Made by a program: the position numbers and the translations under genes | DNA from: Ceratodon purpureus | Taxonomy: Eukaryota > Streptophyta > Bryopsida > Pseudoditrichales > Ditrichaceae | Direction: 5' to 3' | DNA: 64,000 nt | Assembly: GCA_014871385.1 (NCBI GenBank) | Contig: CM026430.1 | Coordinates: forward strand, 5,810,630 to 5,874,629 | Notes under the pieces: generated by a model | What the model was told of the DNA's origin: nothing | The model's input: only the letters and a program-made list of their open reading frames with translations | Database searches by the model: none | Part shown: piece after piece, positions 1 through 11,837 of the stretch | How the letters are laid out: each line of letters begins with the position of its first letter | How positions within the stretch are numbered: the stretch's first letter is position 1

Positions 1-324
1 CAGGGGATAACATCAAGTATGTGGTATTTGAGAATATGGTTAAAGTAACGATCAAGGTTAGGGCTAGGCAAGATAATGTTGCGGGCGTGAAGCTTCCCAA
101 ATTTGTTTAGTTTGTGTGCATTTTGTTGTCTGTCTGTGTTGAGAATTAGCTGCTGATCTTATGGTTTGAGATTTCTAGAGGGCGAGTTTTCTTGAGGATT
201 GTGTAGATTTGGTTAGAATGGTAGTTTCAATCTAAACACTAAGGTTGAGGATTGAGGATGTTTGGGATTGTAACAGGTTGAACATTGCATCTTGAGAGTG
301 AAAAGATCTGGAGTACATCTTTGA

Positions 325-1059
325 GGGGAAGCACAATAAAGTGGACCAAAAAAGTGCTTAAGTACTTGACAATTTCAGCCCGTTGTGTAAACACGCAAGA
401 AAGTGGCATCTAAAACTTCTTGATGGGAAATTAAGTTTAGGATACGGAAAGTAGACTTGATGTACTACAACTTCCAAAATTTGCGTTAGTAGTTGTTGAG
501 TTGAGACACCTCTACGAACACCACAAAGTTGAACAAAGTGAATGCAGTCATTTGGAAAAGTGACCGTATTACATTGTAGTTTTGACAAAAATCACTTTTG
601 ACATCGCGGGGCCTTTCGTTTGTACATTACGCTTGTAGAAATGATCCGGGTGGCCGTGTTTGCAATCCTAGATTGGCGAGAAGTACCGCAGGGACGTTTT
701 TAAAACACTATTTTCCACGAAACTTTTAGTTAGTTTTTTTCCACCGAACACTGTTTTTTAAATTGAAAAAAAACATCCTCTAAAGACAATAGAAGGCCCC
801 AAATGAAGAATTAAGACTTTGAAAAAGTTCATTTTAATGATTTAGAACTAGTGGTCAAATTAAGTTTCAATTAAAGATGTTTTGTTTATAAAGATGTATA
901 TAAGATACCTCGTGACACCCTAAAAAGTGACTAAAATGCTCAAAAACTATACCAAAATGCTCAAAAAAAGCTTTGAGCTTTAAAAACAGCACACTTCATA
1001 TTCACTTCCTAGTGATCACATGTTGCACTTTGTGGTCCACTTTATTGTGCTCTCACCCC
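325..1059. mobile_element. MITE-like TIR element, copy 1
   Basis: This is a short non-autonomous element with inverted ends. The left end reads GGGGAAGCACAATAAAGTGG and the right end is its near-perfect complement with a 2-bp insertion after the G run. The same element recurs at 31275-32028 at nearly full length, and half of it recurs inverted at 50085-50392. The body is AT-rich and codes for nothing. Flanks are TTTGA on the left and TTTAG on the right, so no clean target duplication is visible. A roughly 17-bp imperfect direct repeat around GGAGTACAT lies just outside each end. The superfamily cannot be assigned from the sequence alone. Confidence 0.8.
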
Positions 1060-2087
1060 TTTAGAATGCGAAGATTTGGAGTACATGGGTGAAATAGTGA
1101 CATAGTAATCTAGATATTTTGTAGATTGAATGTAAGCTAAGGTATAGATTTTATGACATTCTCGTGGAATGTTCATTGTACACATATTATGAAATATATA
1201 TGCAAAAGACATTTTAACTGCATATTGGTCTTCATTTGAACCTCATCTATTACTGTGCGACATTTTGTCTAAAATGTAAATTAACAGAAATCTACACATA
1301 CATCCCAAAATATGTACATTTTTTGAAATCTAGGTCCCAAAGTAATACCACATCGGATTGTCCAGTCCATTGCAAATGCTGACTCATCACCCCAGTCATG
1401 AGCTAGGATGCATACGTGGCGGACCTAGATTTCGAAGTTCTTGAAATCAACTAAAAGCTCTTCCCTGTGTCCGAAACAAGACTTCCGAACCAAGACCAGT
1501 TATCAAGTAAATTCTCTTCGACATCAGTTGATTGATACTCGGATTTTCTTGTAGTGATTAGAGGTTCGGCCATGGCCGGGGTCCAGAGTGAGTCATGTGC
1601 CCCCATTGAAATTTTCATGTCCTTACTTTTGCTACACTAAGGAAAATGTAAAAGTAAGATCTGGGCGATCAAAAGGAGAATATAAGTTGTGTCACATCTC
1701 ACAGTGATCAATATTATCTCAAACTAGATGTTATGTTCAAAAGAGGATGATCCAGGTTTCATTCAAAATCTTATGGTACAGAATTGATTTACACACAAAG
1801 TTCTGAAATGAGGCAGTTTTTTACAGCTATTGGCTTTCAACCTCCAAATAATCCTCAGGGCTAGGTATTCCAAAATCGCATTATTCTGAATCAACTATAT
1901 ACCTACTGTTCTATTCTCTGTGTCACTCCATATCACAGTACCCACTCTCGTTATGTGTAGACTCGCCAAATTATATTCACACAAGATACTGTAAACATCA
2001 GTACATGCAATACATGAATATTCAAAGTGAATTAAAAAAGTAGAAGCCGGCGCACATGAGAGTGGGTATTAAGCGCATGTTTCAACT
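1060..2087. other. Intergenic, no gene seen
   Basis: AT-rich DNA with no ORF of coding character, no recognisable RNA gene and no clear repeat. Part of it may be the distal promoter of the Gly-rich gene at 3217. Confidence 0.6.
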
Positions 2088-2987
2088 GCAAGAAAAGCTT
2101 CGTTCACATGATTCACTTTGCATCACTTAAGCAGCCCCTGGCTACCGATAGTCCTTAATTACTGCATCGCAACCACTCTCGGGATGTGAGTAAAGGATTG
2201 TTTACCCATGCATTCTGCGATCCTTCAGATCGAAAGCATTATCCTTCCAAGGCCCGGTCCTACTGACGAACCAACTTCATACCGTACCCGCACGTACGGA
2301 ACTCAATTCAAAACGAAAGACTGCATGAAGAGTATCATGCTCCCAGCATAATCGAGTCTGATCTTATCGTCTCCCCAAGTCCCGTCAATTAAGTCACTCC
2401 GGTGCAGCAAATCTGGCCTTAACTCGGGCGGCAAGAAAAGCTTCGTTCACATGATTCACTTTGCATCACTTAAGCAGCTCCTGGCTACCGATAGTCCTTT
2501 TTTTTTTCTTTTCTTTTTTGTGAAGCAACAACAGAAGATCCATTGCGGAAAGATAGAGTACATGCCCTCCTTGGACTAAAGTCCAGGGCGCAAAGAATCA
2601 CCAGTAACCAGAAGTCACCAAAAAATAAGAGGGACGTCAGGGGGAACTAATTTCCACTTGACACCGACAGTCCTTGATAACGGCATCGCAACCACTATCG
2701 GGATGTGAGTAAAGGACTGTGTAACCCATGCATTCTGCGATCCTTCAGATCGAAAGCATTATCCTCTGAAGGCCTGGTCCTACTGACGAACCAACTTCAC
2801 GCACGTACTGTACCCGCACGAACTGTACCCGGTCCTACTGTACCCGCACGTACGGAACTCAATTCGAAACAAAAGACTGCATGAAGAGTATCATGCTCCC
2901 AGCATAATCGAGGCTGATCTTATCGTCTCCCCACGTCCCGTCAAATAAGTCACTCCACTGCAGGCGAATCTGGCCTTAACTCGGGCG
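2088..2987. repeat. Tandem duplication of about 340 bp in a promoter
   Basis: Two copies lie head to tail. Copy 1 spans 2088-2430 and starts GCAAGAAAAGCTTCG. Copy 2 starts with the same bases at 2431 and ends near 2987 with AACTCGGGCG, as copy 1 does. Copy 2 is split by a 163-bp insertion at 2500-2662. The copies differ by scattered substitutions and a short expansion of a CCCGCACGTAC-like motif around 2800-2850. The duplication ends about 230 bp before the start codon of the Gly-rich gene, so it probably doubles its upstream regulatory DNA. Confidence 0.9.
2500..2662 (-). mobile_element. SINE-like retroposon inside promoter copy 2
   Basis: The insertion is exact: copy 1 of the promoter repeat is uninterrupted at the same point. 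It starts on the plus strand with an impure run of T, which is a poly(A) tail read on the minus strand. It is flanked by a 13-bp direct repeat, ACCGATAGTCCTT at 2487 and ACCGACAGTCCTT at 2663, with one mismatch. A tail plus a target duplication of this length is the signature of LINE-driven target-primed insertion. No RNA polymerase III box is obvious, so it may be a SINE or a retroposed RNA fragment. Confidence 0.75.
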
Positions 2988-3216
2988 GCATCTCCAGCTT
3001 CAACTCAAGGGTAACGTGTTCTCTACTCCTCCTCCTACTTTCGAAGCGCCGTTGCTTCAAAAGCCTAAAAGTATAAGAAGCTCAATTGCCTCTCTGGCTG
3101 GCTAGCTCTCACGTACATCAGTCACCTCATCAATCAGTTTCACTTACAATTGCAGGCAGTTCTCTCTGTTTCTTACCAAATTCACGTGCCAGTCTCCCAT
3201 CCATTCACATTCCATC

Positions 3217-4127
3217 ATGTCTGGTGGTGACGGCGGTGGTGATGGCGGTGGCTACGGAGGCGACTCCGGCCACGGGGGCGACTCTGGCTATGGAGGGGAT
3301 TCCACCTTTGGAGACAGCGGATACGGATATGGCCACAATACTAGCAGCTATGGAGGTGGAGGAAGCGGATATGGATATGGGCACAATACTAGCAGCTATG
3401 GAGGAGACACAGGTCAGGGAGTCCACGGTAAGCAAACGAGCACCGTATATGGAGACAACACTGCTCGCGCTGGTTATAGTAAGAACACCAGTACCATACA
3501 TGGATATGGAGACGCCAGTGCCCGCCCAGACTCTGGTCAGAAAACCAATACCGTACGTGTATATGGAGACGGTCGAGCAGTCACCACCGGCTATGGATCG
3601 CAACGGAAGGAGGATGTGAGTTTAAACTACATATCTGGCTCCCCGTCTAGCTCATTCAAATAAATCATTTAATTTTATCACCTTTTGTCCTACTTGTCTT
3701 GGCTCTGATTGCTTTATAATGTTTTAGCTAGTACTATGCAGTGACCGTAAGTTTCAATGAAAGGCTTAATTGGAGAACTTTGTTCACGGTTGGTATAACG
3801 TACGACAAGTTGCACGATGCATGATGCACTTCTTCATTGTGTGGGATCATGAATTGCTACTTTACTTTCATGTTGAAGTTAATTGGTACAATACGATGTT
3901 TTGATGGAATTAGATTGTTCATATGTTGAAGGGCAATCGATGTGTCTTGTGCCCTTAGAGTCTTCGGATTGATATGTATCATTGTGTAGGTCGAGAAGCT
4001 GAAGAATCGTTCAAACGTTGATGATGGTGACAAGAAGTTCGTAGTAAGAGTGGTTGGTGCAGGTCAGCGTGTCCAACAGACTGGTGCTGGACAGCAGCCT
4101 GAGAAGAAGAAATCGTGGTTCGTGTGA
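3217..4127 (+). CDS. Small Gly/Tyr-rich protein, two exons
   Basis: Exons are 3217-3615 and 3990-4127, joined in phase 0 by a GTGAGT donor and a GTGTAG acceptor, giving about 178 residues. The first third is made of GGDSGYGG-type repeats followed by a twice-repeated YGYGHNTSSYGG block. The middle has loose 20-residue repeats built on KxTxTVxGYG. The C-terminal exon is charged (VEKLKNRSNVDDGDKKF) and ends KKKSWFV. There is no signal peptide or membrane segment, so the product is probably cytosolic or nuclear. Low-complexity Gly/Tyr proteins of this kind are common stress or RNA-associated proteins in plants, but no defined domain is present and I assign no function. The promoter is duplicated just upstream. 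Two overlapping ORFs in other frames come from the same repetitive DNA. Confidence 0.7.
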
Positions 4128-5505
4128 ACCATCAATGCATTAATCAAGTAACTAATTTGTCCCTAGCCTTGTTAGGTCAGCCTTGTGTCGATCTGCAAGG
4201 TTCGTCTGTGTAATTGATGTACGCAAATCTCTGTTCTGTCCGATCCAGTAGGTCAGTTGCGGACAGTACGTGAAAGTATCAGATTCACTTTCTACCTTAT
4301 GCGGTCAACTAAAGTCCAGCTCCGACCCTCAAGTAGGAGCCCTTCTCTGTACGTGCATGAACTCTGCTTGTGACGCAAGCTTAATTTGATGAATTCGAAT
4401 TGAAGTTTTATCTAAAAATACTTGATGGCTCTCAGCGAACTACTCATGTGTGTACATATTATTTGAGTTACGAATGTCATGTTTTACGCTAATTTACATC
4501 TTCAGATTTGCACACCACAGAACTTCATTCCATAAGCACACCACAGAACTTCAAGCAGCTTTCATTGTTGATATCTATCATCTTTCATTGTTGATATCTA
4601 TCATCTGCATTTCAAGGGCCAGACAAAATTGTTAAATACGATGCCATACTCATGAAACCAAGTTGAATGAACCATTTCAATGCACCAAAAACCATATGTA
4701 TGAATCCCAAAATAGCGTCACATTACAACGATACTCTTGACTCCATTGTGCAGGCCTTGAGGAAGCAACGTGGACGATGGAACACTCACTAAACCTAACC
4801 CGCATCACGTGAGCATATTCTCAAAAAAATATTACTGACTGAGGAATGGAACTGAGGGATCAAACAACCCCTAGGCAACAGGATTGTGGATCTGAAAATA
4901 TGTCATCAAGTGGAAGAAATTGGAAATATATGCATTGTACACCAATATTACAATTACTTCACACTGTGCAGAATGCTGTCAAATCGACAGTGCACTGTAA
5001 GGGAATCGGTCTAAATCATTCTAGAGTGGCCACTAATTTCTTACTATTGGCTACACATTGACCAGCTAAATAATGTACACAAATGTTCAATTTGCATCCA
5101 TCAAACCTTGATCACCATCCCTTAATTTTCAATGAGCAGTTGACACTCTACATAAGAAGCTTTCGAGCTTCATTCTAATGTGGATGAGTTAGTGCTAATG
5201 GACCAAGGCATAACTTGCGCCGCTGTATACCACAATAAGTAACACACTAAAACTTGAGCTGATGTCTCGGACACCGCATAGCAATTCCATACAGTAGTCA
5301 CTGGGGATTAACTTACTTGAAAGAGAGAAAGTCGTTTGTATTACGAACACAGCCCACCGAGACCTCAGTTTGCATAGCATTTCAAACTGATTCGCTCTAC
5401 AATGAAAGGAAAGATCGGTGAGGGCTTCCAGTAGCATGGTGACTTCGCGGCTGTAACCATTTTACTTTGGGGTAGTGGAACACATTCCTTTAGGCCGAGA
5501 AGTCC
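4128..5505. other. Intergenic, no gene seen
   Basis: The first 200-300 bp is probably the 3' UTR of the Gly-rich gene. The rest has only short ORFs with no family resemblance. A short internal tandem copy (TCATTGTTGATATCTATCATCT) lies near 4561-4604. Confidence 0.55.
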
Positions 5506-5757
5506 TTACTTGCGAGGTCCTCGTCGGCCATGTCTTCCTCCACCAATCTCATTGTTTGCCACACTTATCCCGAAAAACAGAGAAACCCACACGAAAGTAG
5601 CCATGTAAATTCTGGACACCGCGTTCGCCCTCTCCACAGAAGAAGTCCATGACTCTACCAAATTACACCATAAAAGAATAATCAGCCCAAACATCAACCA
5701 CGCAATGAAATAATGCCCCAAATCACTCTGAGTCAAGGACATCGAACCCAGGTGCAT
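5506..5757 (-). CDS. Possible small two-span membrane protein
   Basis: An 83-residue ORF if started at the ATG at 5757 (a second in-frame ATG is at 5742). It has two hydrophobic stretches, around residues 14-32 (FIAWLMFGLIILLWC) and 47-65 (IYMATFVWVSLFFGISVA), separated by a polar loop, and a basic tail GRHGRRGPRK. This amino-acid pattern is unlike random translation of AT-rich DNA, which supports a real gene or exon. It sits divergently just upstream of the SEC5 fragment. I do not recognise the family. Adjoining exons upstream cannot be excluded. Confidence 0.4.
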   Translation of the reverse strand: MHLGSMSLTQSDLGHYFIAWLMFGLIILLWCNLVESWTSSVERANAVSRIYMATFVWVSLFFGISVANNEIGGGRHGRRGPRK

Positions 5758-5968
5758 TTCATCACGCAAACTAGTGTCCAAAGTGAAGATAGACTTGTGT
5801 GTTTGCTACTTCAGAACCATCCCATTGTAGGCAACGTCATTGCAGACCGCTCGGAGCGACCTAGGACCTACAGTCCGCTACACTTTTTTTGAATGTTTCT
5901 TAGCACTCTCTGGTAAGTTCTACCTTTTCCAAATTGGAAAATTAAGAATCCGTATTTAATATTTCTAG

Positions 5969-8440
5969 GATCCAAACTAAATTGCTTCTATCGATGTTAG
6001 CAGGTAATTTTTGTGTAATGGTTTTGCAAATGGAATCCGTATTAATCTTGTTAAATCCTGATTCTCTCCCTTGTACTTCTAATGCAGGAAACTTAGAGAA
6101 ACTAGCGAATGAGTTGGCTTTCGCACCAAATAGTGAAGAGAAGGATGATCTTGAGGAACAAGCGTGGAACGATAGGTTTGTGGGGCTTATAGCTGGAGTT
6201 GAGGTCGGTAGCTCCCATCAGCGCCTGCTCATGGTGCTCAGCAATGTTGGTTTCTGTCATTCCACTCTTCTTCCTGAGCAAACGCGAAAGTATGAACACG
6301 TTTGGACCTATGAAGGGTAAGGTTCTAAAGCCTGACCACATTCTGAGATGTCTCCTTTCATTGGTCTTCAATTCAGTGATAATGTCGCAAGGTGTGCTCA
6401 CCTGTTTTGACTTATTCTTTTGTTGATATTTCACGACATGTATTTGATGTACTAGTTTGTGTTGATTTTTTTTCCACTTCTGCAGCTCTGATACAGCCAG
6501 CAAAGGAGGAAACATGGCGACTTATGAAGAAGTATCAAATACTCTCTCTGAATTAGAAAAGAAGGTTCTCAATCACTACAACGTTGCCAAGGTGAGGGCA
6601 CACTGAGCTATCTCTGTATTTATTTAAAATTTTATAAATAATACTTACTTTACTTGCTTTTGATTAATTCGTCTATTGATGCTAACAATTACTTTTGAAA
6701 TGCAGGCTAGAGAAATTCAGAGGGCGACAGAAGCATATTTACTCCTTGATGGCAGTCAATGGGCTTCCACTCCTCCTGTGAAAGTAAGCATTAGCATCTC
6801 TGTATTCAAATTAAATTACAGAACCTGCGTAAATTTGTAATTGGAAGTAGTTGCATTATTACTTTCATATGAATTTACATTAATTAGTTATAATTACTGC
6901 ATGGAGCCCTTGTTTTTCTCTCAACCCCGTCCTTGACATAACTCGTCTACTTAAAGAGCCACTCATAAAGTTTTTTACCATGATTGTAGCCTTACAAGCA
7001 TGCATCTACCATTCCATATTATCTGTTGCTTGGGGAGGTCTCGCTCAGTGGCAAGTGGTTTTGTTAATTTCCAGGGTTTCCGATATTCTTTGATGGAGCT
7101 AATGCATCCCTTGGTCACCACCCACGCAGAGGTGAGTACTTTGCAAAGATTAAAGTTATAGATCCAAGATTTTGAGACATTCAGCTCTGCTATGTTCAAG
7201 CTCTTGTTGACCTCCGCATATAGATGGAGATGGTTGTTCCTTAATTGTTATTTGCTTGCTGTACTATGCAGGTGTTCGCAGGAGCAAAACCATTTTTGGA
7301 GAAAGCCATAAACTCGTTAGTGGAAGCACTGATGGATTCGCTGGTAGCCACTTTTACTGATAACAAAGGCACAGCATTTCATAGATTTGACATCAACGGA
7401 TACGTCCAGCTGATGCTTGAGGTTTGTTACTCGTTGCTATGCAAACTGATTCTCCCTGAAGAACCTTTTTTTGGCGCATTCAGTTTATACAAATAGTTTT
7501 TCTTCCCTGCTCCTATGGACCAGAGAGTTGCTAGAGAGTTACACTGCAAACATGTTTTTAACCTTACTAGATAACAATAACTCGAAAACCTACTGCAATT
7601 ATTTATATCTTCTGAATATTCCCATTTCTTGACATAATCGGCTGTCATTTATTCATACAGGTGGAGTACCTGCAAACAGTTCTGGAAGGATACTTGACCA
7701 CAAACGCGTACGATCTAGCTGCCAACTTCCGTGGATTGCTACTGGAGAAGGTTATGGAGACAGTCGCTGAAATGACAGACCAACAGAACCATGGCCGTGG
7801 CTCTATCAGAGGAGGAAGCCAAGACGGTTATGATTACGGAGGAATGACACCCGAAGATTTACAAGTAAACCAAATCCAAAGCCTCTCTCAGCAGCACCAT
7901 TTTCCATATGTTCGTTAGAATATTATCAAAAACTAGAAGGATGTCATATTTTTGTAGAGAAAATTTAAGAAACGACGTAACAGTCGTGCATAATTTCTGG
8001 CAAATATTTTAATTGTCCAAAAACAACTCTTCGATCCTAACTTAAATTCTGTGTCTCTACAGGGGCTTGCACAAGACCACATCCAAACCTACTTACCCGT
8101 GGAGCTCAAGAGAACTCGCTTGAATGTGCTGTGCTTCATGGAACCTCTTGCGGAACAAAACTCATCACATCTGGGAGGAAGGCGAGGATCACAGCAAAAT
8201 ATTCACAAACAGCGGTCCAATGCATATGGAAACAATGGCACTGCTTCTGGTCGTCGAAGTGGATCCTCCAGCTTAACCGACTCCGAAACAGGGAAGCTCC
8301 CCAGTGGATTACCGCCTCCTATTCCTCATGACTCTCCCAGAGGCCAAGAGCGTTACATGCGTGTTCGGCATGATCCCAGGCGACCCTCCTTCCGGGCCAA
8401 CTCTCAAATCTCTTATGTAGATAACGATGACTTGAGATAG
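5969..8440 (+). CDS. SEC5: Exocyst subunit SEC5, C-terminal part only
   Basis: Eight exons fit in frame: 5969-6003, 6088-6316, 6486-6591, 6706-6783, 7075-7131, 7272-7421, 7661-7864 and 8063-8440, about 411 residues. SEC5 is a subunit of the exocyst, which tethers secretory vesicles to the plasma membrane. Plant SEC5 hallmarks are present in order: LLMVLSNVGFC, PPVKGFRYSLMELMHPLV, THAEVFAGAKPFLEKA, INGYVQLMLEVEYLQTVL and LKRTRLNVLCFME. The tail is Ser/Arg-rich. Plant SEC5 is roughly 1,000-1,100 residues, and the N-terminal two thirds cannot fit in the 1.8 kb between this gene and the Gly-rich gene, which also holds a divergent ORF. All visible splice sites and frames are intact. It may be a truncated duplicate, a gene with a new 5' end, or a relic. 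A 9-bp candidate micro-exon lies near 5916. Confidence 0.85.
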
Positions 8441-8711
8441 GGAGGGATGGAGTTTTTTTTCTACACAGTTGGGTGAGGTTTGTAGGTAGAAAGGCTGAGT
8501 TCACTGTGTTGATAGAGCTATGTATGATAGAGGTCCTAAGGTTCTGAGGCCTGAGTCTGTAATGTATCTTTTGCGCTTCAGTTATCTATTTGGAAGCGCA
8601 TTTATTTATGTGAAGATGCTGGTTGAACTCATACTATTATGTTTTTTTGTGATCTTGATGGAGATGGTTTGTGGAAGATGTAGACTTGTGTCATTTGGTA
8701 GAAGATCAAAG

Positions 8712-8803
8712 GAAGAGCGTCTTATTAATCCTAACATAGTTTTATGTTAAATCTATTCGGTTAAAAAAATATTGTTACAATACCGTGTCATAAGACGCTC
8801 TTC
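8712..8803. repeat. 14-bp inverted repeat after SEC5
   Basis: GAAGAGCGTCTTAT at 8712 is perfectly complementary to ATAAGACGCTCTTC ending at 8803. The 64-bp interior is AT-rich. It lies about 270 bp beyond the SEC5 stop codon and could be a short MITE remnant or a hairpin near the transcript end. Confidence 0.6.
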
Positions 8804-10980
8804 TATTGATTTGACAATAGTTTTATCTTAAATCTTTTTAAATCTTTTTTAATAAAAAAACATTGTCACAATATCATGTCACTACCCTATTTGATATCCG
8901 TCACAACACTATGTCATGAAATCATCCAAATCTTACATTCATACCTTTCATCCGTAGTTCCATATTGTTCCTAAAGGTTCCCATGTCCCTTCCATGTTTT
9001 GAATTGATTCTCACTTTTCCAATGGCCAATACAATTCTTGCGCTTTCTTTAGTTGCATTGTTGTTAGAGCGAGAGACTAAGTGCTAATAACGTATTGTGA
9101 ATTGAAGAATGAACACAAGCTTATCCAAGCCAAAAAGAGAGTGGCCGTCGATGGCCACGGTTTTTATACTTTAGGGTGAGAGGTACAATTAGCCCAAAAG
9201 ATTGCTCAGTCAAGTGACTGTGCATTTAATAAGCCGTTAAGTCTTTATCACTTAAGTAGTAGAGGATTGGTTAGCTCAGATTTTAACCCCCAAATGCCTG
9301 AGCCTATGACCACGGTTTAGTTTGATAACATGTGTATCTAGCTAAGAAAAGTTTAAAATTCATATTTTACATTATTTATAGTAGCAAAATAGAGCATCCA
9401 AAGTCAAAGTCAAAAACAAAGAAAATTCATATCAAATATAGGTTATACTAAAAAATTATGAAATATTTACCATAGATGAATATGACAACCAAAAACCTTA
9501 TATTAGTTACCGTGCTCATAAAATTATGTTTTAATTCAAAAATATGATGAAAAAACCTAAAACCGTGGAAAATCAAGAAGTAGACACGGTTATACCCCTT
9601 CATCTTATACCAGCTATAAATCACTCAATTTTAGGTATTTTTCAAAATTTTAAATTGGAATGGAAAAAAGATTTGCCAAACTACATTTCATTAGTTTACC
9701 TCAACTGCAAAAAAGATCATCCCGATAGTCAAAATTGTGTTTCACCTGTCTGTATCAAGGAATTTTTGAATACATACACGGTATTGATCCTTTTGACTTT
9801 AAGGAGGCACCAAAATTCATGAAATTATTATTTTGAGAATTTGTTAATGAGATTAGATAGATTTCTCACAACTTTACAACATGAAAAAAAAAATGGATGA
9901 AAAATTGTCATTTGGATGACAGTTGTATGGAACTTGGAAAAATGAAAACGACCAGTTTTTGGTTGTTTAGGCGTTTAGGGGTTAAGTAGATATGGCGGTT
10001 ATTAGGAACTTGGAAAGTGGGAACGCATGGGATGAAGCTAGAGTCACCATGGGAGAGAGAATTATTATCTATTTCAACAATCTTCACCAAAGTGACTAGA
10101 TCATTTTATGCCGACCGGAATGATTACTCAAGTATGGAAAGTTGGAAACCCTTAATCATTGTAAAACTGTAATTACATTTAACTTCTCTTCTTCTAGAAC
10201 TTTACTCATGTGCAAATTAACTTACTATCATCTAGTTTCATGTCAATTAAATGGATAAAACCACACTTAGGCATGTCACAAATTGTATGATATGGGAATG
10301 AAATGATTCTATCCTCTATTCTATAATGAAAAGGCATGTTGGACAACAAATTTTGTATAAGAATAGAAGAGGACTAGCAAAATTTGTTGTGTTTTACGAG
10401 ATTGAGATGTCCCTTCCTTTGAAAGAGTCATTGTGTGTGGAGAAGAGATGTAGCAAGTGCTTGTTATAGCTTAGAAGATGGTGTCTCTTTTGGCGAAATG
10501 CCAGCGTTGCCAAAATATGCACATGTCATGATATTAACAATACTTATTCTATCTGTAATATTTGCAAATCAAAGAAGAGGTTTGATAAATGTCATGGTAG
10601 CATCATGGCATGATTAAATTTGGCATGATGTAATATTGAGGTTTATAACAACTCGCATGACATTATTTGGAGGTTAGATTAATCAAATGATGACACATGC
10701 AATAAATGGAGAAAAAATTAAAAAGACAAAACATTATTTAGGTGAATGAAACAAGTTACACTTTGTAATTTAGTAAAGAAGAAGGGGTATTTAAGTAATT
10801 ATGGACAAAACGCTCAATTATGGACTACTTTGCATCATCAGTAGACGTCCAATTCATGTGTTATCCCTCAAATTTAAAGACAAAGATGTCAAATATTTAT
10901 GAAAAAATGCATTCCGTTTACAAGGGATAAAATCATTTGAGTGAATTTATTATAATGTTGAATAGAGGACATCCCAGTCC
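8804..10980. other. AT-rich intergenic DNA, no gene recognised
   Basis: No ORF here has coding character. The stretch near 9060-9180 (GTTAGAGCGAGAGACTAAGTGC and what follows) resembles the edge of an LTR retrotransposon, but no partner LTR or internal domain is seen. The composition changes abruptly to GC-rich near 10980. Confidence 0.5.
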
Positions 10981-11020
10981 CACAGTCATGGCCGAATCTC
11001 TCGGCGAGTGGCTGACTGAG

Positions 11021-11075
11021 AACCCTAAACCCTAGAAACCCTAAACCCTAGAAACCCTAAACCCTAGAAACCCTA
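11021..11075. repeat. Short interstitial telomere-like repeat
   Basis: About three and a half units of a 16-bp repeat, AACCCTAAACCCTAGA, which is built from the plant telomere heptamer CCCTAAA and a variant. It is too short and degenerate to be a chromosome end. It sits between the two leftmost degenerate palindromes of the large element, so it may be part of that element's end. Telo-box promoter motifs are an alternative. Confidence 0.8.
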
Positions 11076-11359
11076 TCCTTAGAAATCTATCTGTTCTAAT
11101 AAAAGGAAATACTTGCTCTGCAAAATGTGGATTTGTGAAGTGAAGCGGGTGAAGGGAAGATCGTCGGCGACCCGCTGAGTGGACACGACTGCCAGGAATC
11201 TCACATTGGGGTGTCCGTCTGTGAGGACTCCGGAGTCGTCGTTTAGAATGAACAGTATTCACGGTCACAACAAATGGAAGTCCTTTGTAGTCGGCTGGCC
11301 GCCGACTAGGAGAGCCAACCTCTTCCTCACTGAACCGACCTCTGGAATCTGAAATACAT

Positions 11360-11660
11360 ATAAAGATGATGAGGAAATAAGTCCTAGTCCTCGTGATAAA
11401 AATGATGAGTAACCTAGTCCTAGTCGGCTATCAGCCGAGTAGGAGAGTAGGGGCTACTAGTCCTAATGATGAGTAAATAAGTCCTAGTCCTAATGATGCA
11501 AATGATGAGTAAGCTAGTCCTAGTCGGCTACCAGCCGAGTAGGAGAGTAGGGGCTACTAGTCCTAATGATGAGTAAATAAGTCCTAGTCCTAATAATGCA
11601 AATGATGAGTAGGCTAGTCCTAGTCGGCTACCAGCCGAGTAGGGGAGTAGGGGCTACTAG
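11360..11660. repeat. 100-bp tandem repeat, about three copies
   Basis: Three tandem units with a period of 100 bp. Each carries a degenerate palindrome of the large element's family (starts at 11423, 11523 and 11623, right arm GCCGAG) followed by GTAGGGGCTACTAG and AAATAAGTCCTAGTCCTAATGA. The units differ by a few substitutions, which indicates fairly recent amplification. It lies near the left edge, where many DNA transposons keep subterminal repeats. Confidence 0.85.
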
Positions 11661-11758
11661 ACTAGGTCGACGTTGGCAATTAGTCGTCCAGAAAATCCTA
11701 GAGAAGTGGATTACTAGAACGTTTACCAGTTTACTAGACGAACTCGTCGGCTGTCCAC

Positions 11759-11818
11759 TGTAGAAGAAGGTCGCATACTGTAGAAGCAGGTCGCATACTG
11801 TAGAAGTTAGTCGCATAT
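11759..11818. repeat. 20-bp tandem repeat, three copies
   Basis: Three adjoining 20-bp units based on TGTAGAAGCAGGTCGCATAC, with 2-4 differences between units. They end 20 bp before the ATG at 11838, in the presumed leader or promoter of that ORF. Confidence 0.85.
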
Positions 11819-11837
11819 TGTCCAATATTTTGTCGTT

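Noticed and set aside
3086..3619. ORFs in other frames over the Gly-rich gene
   Set aside because: They are by-products of the repetitive GGA/GGT coding DNA; only the 3217 frame continues across a clean intron.
5195..5437. 80-codon minus-strand ORF
   Set aside because: It has no motif, no splice context and ordinary composition for chance ORFs here.
11021..11075. Chromosome end or true telomere
   Set aside because: Only about 55 bp, with a variant unit, and followed by more than 50 kb of ordinary sequence.
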